From Priapulus caudatus (taxonomy: Eukaryota; Priapulida; Priapulimorpha; Priapulimorphida; Priapulidae): a DNA stretch of 55,566 nucleotides. Of the stretch, positions 51,908-55,566 are shown in pieces (within the stretch, counting starts at the first letter, position 1; every line of letters begins with the position of its first letter). A program made the translations under genes and the position numbers. The notes under the pieces are model-generated. The model was not told where the DNA came from and did no database searches. It saw only the letters and a list, made by a program, of their open reading frames with translations. The stretch is taken from contig NW_014577084.1 of NCBI RefSeq assembly GCF_000485595.1, forward strand, positions 879,695 to 935,260, given 5' to 3'.

Positions 51908-54900
51908 CTGAAAGTACACAATACCTTTAATAAATGGGGTAGTAAGGCAGATGGGGTCGTTGTCGTATCAGGTACTACAGATATGTACCTGAGGTAGTTT
52001 TAGGTTGTTTAGTATTACGTTTATATTTTTATATGAGGTATGTTTAGGGTTAGGGTTAGGGTACACTTCTGTAGTACAAGTCTGGTACACTTTGTGTATA
52101 CATATATGTACCTCGGGTACATATCTGTAGTACCTGATACGACAACGACCCCTTGAGCGGTAGTAAGTTACATCCTGCACACAGCCTACCTAGTCAAATA
52201 TTCAGCAATTGCGGGGGGGTATAAATACATTTACTTAAATGACATTTGCGCAAATGTTGTCTTGATAAAATGGCACATACCATCCTGTTTGACTAGACCC
52301 AGGTGAACGTATCTCACGTAAGTGAAGAAATCACACACTGCTGCAATCTGCACAAATAAATAGAAGAAACATCATAGGGACATACACCACAACTTGGACA
52401 AGTATGTGCGTGCCCTAATACAGTAGTGTTTACATACACTCATCATTTGATAGAAAGGAGAAGCATATAAAAATCATTACTGTTGAAGATAATCAAGATA
52501 ACACAAGATAAGCTACATGTTTTATGTTAACGCATAATATATTAAGGTATCTTAGAGCAGGTACCTGAGGTGCCCATGAGCTGAAAGATATCTCATAGGA
52601 AAGTAGATTATGAAAATATCATGTTACAGTAAAGATTTACACAACGTATATAAACAGATTATGCCATACCCTGTCCCTGGCTAACTTGGAAATGTAGTGC
52701 CAGCAGCAACTCTCACCAAGCTTCATTCTGTAAGTGCATGATTGACATATCATTGTCAATGCACACTCACTGGAAGAAAATAGAATAGCTGTTGGCTCAT
52801 GAGTTTCACCCTGCATCGCTTGTGCTGTGCTACTGCAAATAAGTCTTTTATATTGGCAGACTGAACGTTGGATAGTACAGGTCATTCATTATTCCTGTCG
52901 AATTCTAAAAATATTGCACTTATTACAATATAATATAAAAAGAATGTGCTTGCATTTACCATTCTTGTGACTCATTTCCAACAACCACTTCCATCATGAG
53001 TGAGTTCTCCTCCACAGATTTTTGAACAGCTTTGGCCATCTACAAAATAAAACTACAAGTTCTTTGCTCTGACAAAACTGCATGTATGATATCAGTATAA
53101 AGGGACTGCAAATGAACAAAGAATAACAGTGATAATAAAAAAGCTAAATAACAATTACGTTTGACCAACTGAAATGTATACATATTGAACAAACAAAAAT
53201 TTTAAAATTTAACTTACTTCAATATTTCTGTATGTAAGGCAGGGGATTATATCTTCTCTGTGAATCCGTAATAGAAAATCACTGCCACCACTTTCTAGAA
53301 CAGGGTTCTGTACCCATTTGCTGAACTCCTCATACAGTAAAGGATCCGTCTAAAATGAGTAACACTTGTTGCATGAGACGTCGAATTGTAAACCAAGTAC
53401 CAGGTTAAATACTTTTCAGGACGAAGATTGATAAGTTGCAATTCAATCCATGACACATTCTTCTCCCATATTCCATATACTACATACCACACTTTCCTGT
53501 ATTCCACATGTTTTCAATTACACTTCATTATTCCTTTATTCCTTTTCTATTATACTAAATTTAGATAAGACTAGTCTTGGCTAAACTAGACTGTCTGTTT
53601 TCAATTATTTCTTCCTCTAATCTGAGCTATTAACACGTTAATAAAATCACTGTTATACACGTTATTGACAACTATTTACTACTAAGTCTACACTGCATTG
53701 TTTGGACAGGACACCAAATCTCCTACATATCTGTATAAATCAAAATGAATCTAACCTCAATAAAATTGTTTAACGTGGCATTGTCAGAGGGATCTGGGGG
53801 TGGGCTCACGTCTCTTCTCTTTTCTATAGCACCAGTGTGACTGCCAGATCGTTTGTGTCCTCTCAAAAAGCTTGTTATTCCACTGGTCCTTATGCTCAGG
53901 ATCGGCAATGACTCTGACTTTGGTACATCAGGTGCAGAAGCCAGAACCAACCTCTTTAGAGCTGTAATCTCTGCATCGAGAACATCTATCTGCAAAAAAT
54001 TGCAAGGGACAACAATAGGAGTGTGATGAGACAAGTTTGGAAATGTCTAACATGGCTGTACTAAAAACTAACACTGCTACCATTCACATTTGATTATATT
54101 TTGAATTGTTATGGTCGCAAATATGAGCACATATGTTACAATCTAGAAATGGCAGTTGTCGCCAACTACATGTATCCCCCGCGATCTAGTATGAATGAAA
54201 TATCTCCGTAAGGACGTACAAGGTAGGTAAAGTGAAATAAGTCACAAAGACAAAGGTTTGTTAAACAACTCATCTGCCTGAGATGTGCAAGTATGTCAAA
54301 TTTGGTTACCTTAGGGGTTTTGGTACGCGACACACCTTCTCCCCAAGATGTGAAAGTATACGAAGTTTGCCTGCGCTAGGTCAATTAGGGGCTGAGTTAT
54401 AGAGCGGAAGAAAAATATGATGAAGGTCAATGTCAAGGTCAAATAAAGATTGCAGTGGCCTGATTTCGGTACGTGACACACCTTCTCCCCAAGATGTCAA
54501 GTATACCAAGTTTAGTCGCGCTAGGTCAATTAGGGGCAGAGTTATAGAGCGGAAGGGAAATATGATCAAGGTCAATGTCAAGGTCAAATAAATGTCGCAG
54601 TGACCTGGTTTTGGTACGCGACACACCTTCTCCCCAAGATGTGTAAGTATACCAAGTTTGGTCGCGCTAGGTCAGTTAAGGGTCGAGTTACAGAGCGGAA
54701 GGGAAAGTGTCTGCGGCGGCGGCGAGCGGCAGCTGGACAGACGTGAAACCATAGTATCCCCGCCAACTTCGTCGCGGGGGATACAATTAGTTTTCAAATT
54801 GTAAACCAGAACAAGCTATTCACAAACTATCACTTTGAACCAGGACAAATATAATGGGATAGTAATCTATTAGTAAAATAAAATGCATTTATATACATTG

Positions 54901-55077
54901 TTTTACCTTACAAGGCAAATTCTATAAGCTATAGGAATGCAGCCATATAATAATTACCATTAGCCATATAATAATAATAATTAATACAATACGACTTACT
55001 TTACTTAGAGCTTCCTTCAGTTGCTTCTCCACTGATACTCTTCTCTCATTGGCCTCTCTAACCATGCGATGTGCCTC
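51804..55077 (-). CDS. RAB3IP: Rabin8/Sec2-type Rab GEF, 3' part
   Basis: Seven minus-strand exons (55000-55077, 53756-53989, 53218-53349, 52960-53039, 52670-52769, 52281-52347, 51804-51907) join in phase to 264 codons plus TGA. Rabin8 activates Rab8 and related Rabs through a Sec2 coiled coil and acts in exocytosis and cilium assembly. Seen here: the end of the coiled coil (EAHRMVREANERRVSVEKQL, then KIDVLDAEITALKRLVLASA), a basic Ser-rich linker with HKRSGS, and the conserved C-terminal region with LLYEEFSKW, REDIIPCLTYRN, a Cys-rich patch (CALTMICQSCTYRMKLGES), CDFFTYVRYVHLGLVKQ and MFLEILKLRKQMCLAKLG. Vertebrates have two paralogues (RAB3IP, RAB3IL1); an invertebrate usually has one, so the symbol means the family. 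The N-terminal exons, including most of the GEF coil, lie right of the window. Converges on ARID2. Confidence 0.93.
51953..52152. mobile_element. 200-bp inverted-repeat element with TTAGGG repeats
   Basis: The outer 43 bases on each side are nearly exact reverse complements, starting GGGGTCGTTGTCGTATCAGG. The centre carries three perfect TTAGGG units (52044-52061) and several GTAC-containing motifs. It sits in the last intron of the RAB3IP homologue. No clear target duplication and no ORF of note. Confidence 0.88.
52281..52347 (-). CDS. RAB3IP: RAB3IP exon, FFTYVRY block
   Basis: Encodes IAAVCDFFTYVRYVHLGLVK, matching the conserved CNFFTYIRY region. Bounded by TTTGTGCAG and GTATGT on the minus strand. 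Confidence 0.93.
52670..52769 (-). CDS. RAB3IP: RAB3IP exon, Cys-rich block
   Basis: Encodes CECALTMICQSCTYRMKLGE, matching the conserved CALTGQSKSCKHRIKLG region, and ends ARDR. Bounded by TTCTTCCAG and GTATGG on the minus strand. Confidence 0.92.
52960..53039 (-). CDS. RAB3IP: RAB3IP exon, AVQKSVEENSL block
   Basis: Encodes MAKAVQKSVEENSLMMEVVV, matching the AVLEAVENNTL region of vertebrate Rabin8. Ends after two bases of a Cys codon completed by the next exon. Confidence 0.88.
53218..53349 (-). CDS. RAB3IP: RAB3IP exon, EEFSKW/EDIIPCL block
   Basis: Forty-four codons, phase 0 at both ends; encodes DPLLYEEFSKWV and RIHREDIIPCLTYRNIE. Donor GTAAGT on the minus strand. Confidence 0.93.
53350..53755 (-). 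other. RAB3IP intron
   Basis: Unique AT-rich sequence; no repeat or gene seen. Confidence 0.8.
53756..53989 (-). CDS. RAB3IP: RAB3IP exon, end of coil and linker
   Basis: Seventy-eight codons starting IDVLDAEITALKRLVLASAP, the end of the Sec2 coil, then a Ser/Pro/basic linker with RGHKRSGSHTG (53840-53857 codes for HKRSGS). Acceptor TTTGCAG; donor GTTAGA is weak but the phase fits. Confidence 0.92.
53990..54999 (-). other. RAB3IP intron with transposon copy
   Basis: More than half is the GTATCCCCC element copy 2 (54172-54784). The remainder is AT-rich, with an ATA/ATT repeat near 54965-54985. Confidence 0.85.
54172..54784 (-). mobile_element. GTATCCCCC element, copy 2
   Basis: The minus-strand reading matches copy 1 (37541-38399) from end to end, including the sequence near both termini, but has only three internal units. 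Inserted in the same direction as RAB3IP transcription. No ORF. Confidence 0.92.
55000..55077 (-). CDS. RAB3IP: RAB3IP exon, Sec2 coil
   Basis: Twenty-six codons, phase 0 at both ends; EAHRMVREANERRVSVEKQL closely matches the vertebrate coil (EAHKMVREAN). Bounded by CCATAG and GTAAGT on the minus strand. The first exon of this gene visible in the window. Confidence 0.94.
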
Positions 55078-55566
55078 CTATGGATTAAAAATATATAGAT
55101 AAGGATTTTCTCCCATAATATGCAATCCCTATTAATTTAAGATTTAATTAAAGTATCATAATAAATTACTATACTTCCATCCTGGCAGTATGCTACATAC
55201 AGTAATACTCAATGCCACGATAACACGGGTTACAGAAATTAGCCCCGTGTAATTCGTAAATAATGACTAACAAGGTACTAGCCAGGATTGAGAAAGTGGG
55301 AGTTCGAAGGCATTTTACAATTCCTACTAGATGGGTCAGGGTACATGACCCCTCCCAGAAATATTTGTCAAAAACAGTGCAATTTGGTGCATTCTGAGGT
55401 ATTCTGAATAGTAAACAGAGTGTTATATTTTGACCATATTTTCGCACATTAAGAGACCTTATTACGTTTCTTCATATTATTCAACATTGTGTTCTACATT
55501 CTTATACCCCTGTCACACCTACCCGCGATCACGCTCGCGCTCCCACTGCGACCTGAAAAGTATGAA
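55078..55566 (-). other. RAB3IP intron, runs off the window
   Basis: No further coding exon could be supported. The last 70 bases hold CCCCTGTCACACCTACC, a sequence of the sort found at transposon ends, so another element may begin here. Confidence 0.6.

Noticed and set aside
55514-55543. Possible extra minus-strand RAB3IP mini-exon (SQWERERDR) between TTTTCAG and GTAGGT
   Set aside because: Its phase does not fit the next exon (55000-55077): the in-phase reading hits a stop. It overlaps a CCCCTGTCACACCTACC sequence that looks like a transposon end.
1-55566. CRISPR array, phage or bacterial operon
   Set aside because: Spliced animal genes and GT-AG introns throughout; the only regular arrays are minisatellites and transposon subrepeats without spacers.

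Overview
This is a window of animal nuclear DNA, most likely from a marine invertebrate. Genes are split into many short exons with GT-AG introns, the introns and spacers are full of small non-autonomous DNA transposons and microsatellites, and there are no bacterial-style operons. I could rebuild three protein genes from exon homology and splice-phase agreement. A CTCF-like motif in one intron suggests a bilaterian, but I cannot name the species.

Layout: positions 1-264 hold a 16-bp minisatellite. A small four-exon gene (627-2837, +) encodes an acidic, coiled-coil protein of about 165 residues that I do not recognise. An intergenic stretch with transposon remnants follows (2838-8740). The main gene is ARID2 (8741-47669, +), the ARID/RFX/zinc-finger subunit of the PBAF SWI/SNF remodelling complex. 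Twenty exons join in perfect phase into 1768 codons plus a stop. Intron 3 alone is 20.75 kb and carries most of the repeats, the scattered CpG-rich DNA and a possible CTCF/AP-1 site. After ARID2 comes a spacer of about 4.1 kb with a poly(A) signal and a copy of an interspersed repeat. Converging from the other side is the 3' part of a Rabin8/Sec2-type Rab guanine-nucleotide exchange factor (RAB3IP/RAB3IL1 family; 51804-55077, -), whose 5' exons lie beyond the window.

Nothing in the sequence suggests the three genes act together: ARID2 is a chromatin protein and Rabin8 a vesicle/cilium trafficking factor. The notable material is non-coding: three long fold-back elements with a shared terminal motif, all in ARID2 introns (one splits the second zinc finger); two copies of a transposon with expandable subrepeats rich in nuclear-receptor half-sites, one in an ARID2 intron and one in a Rabin8 intron; a repeat whose second copy shows that the first was interrupted by a 1.35-kb insertion; and a 200-bp inverted-repeat element carrying vertebrate-type telomere repeats.
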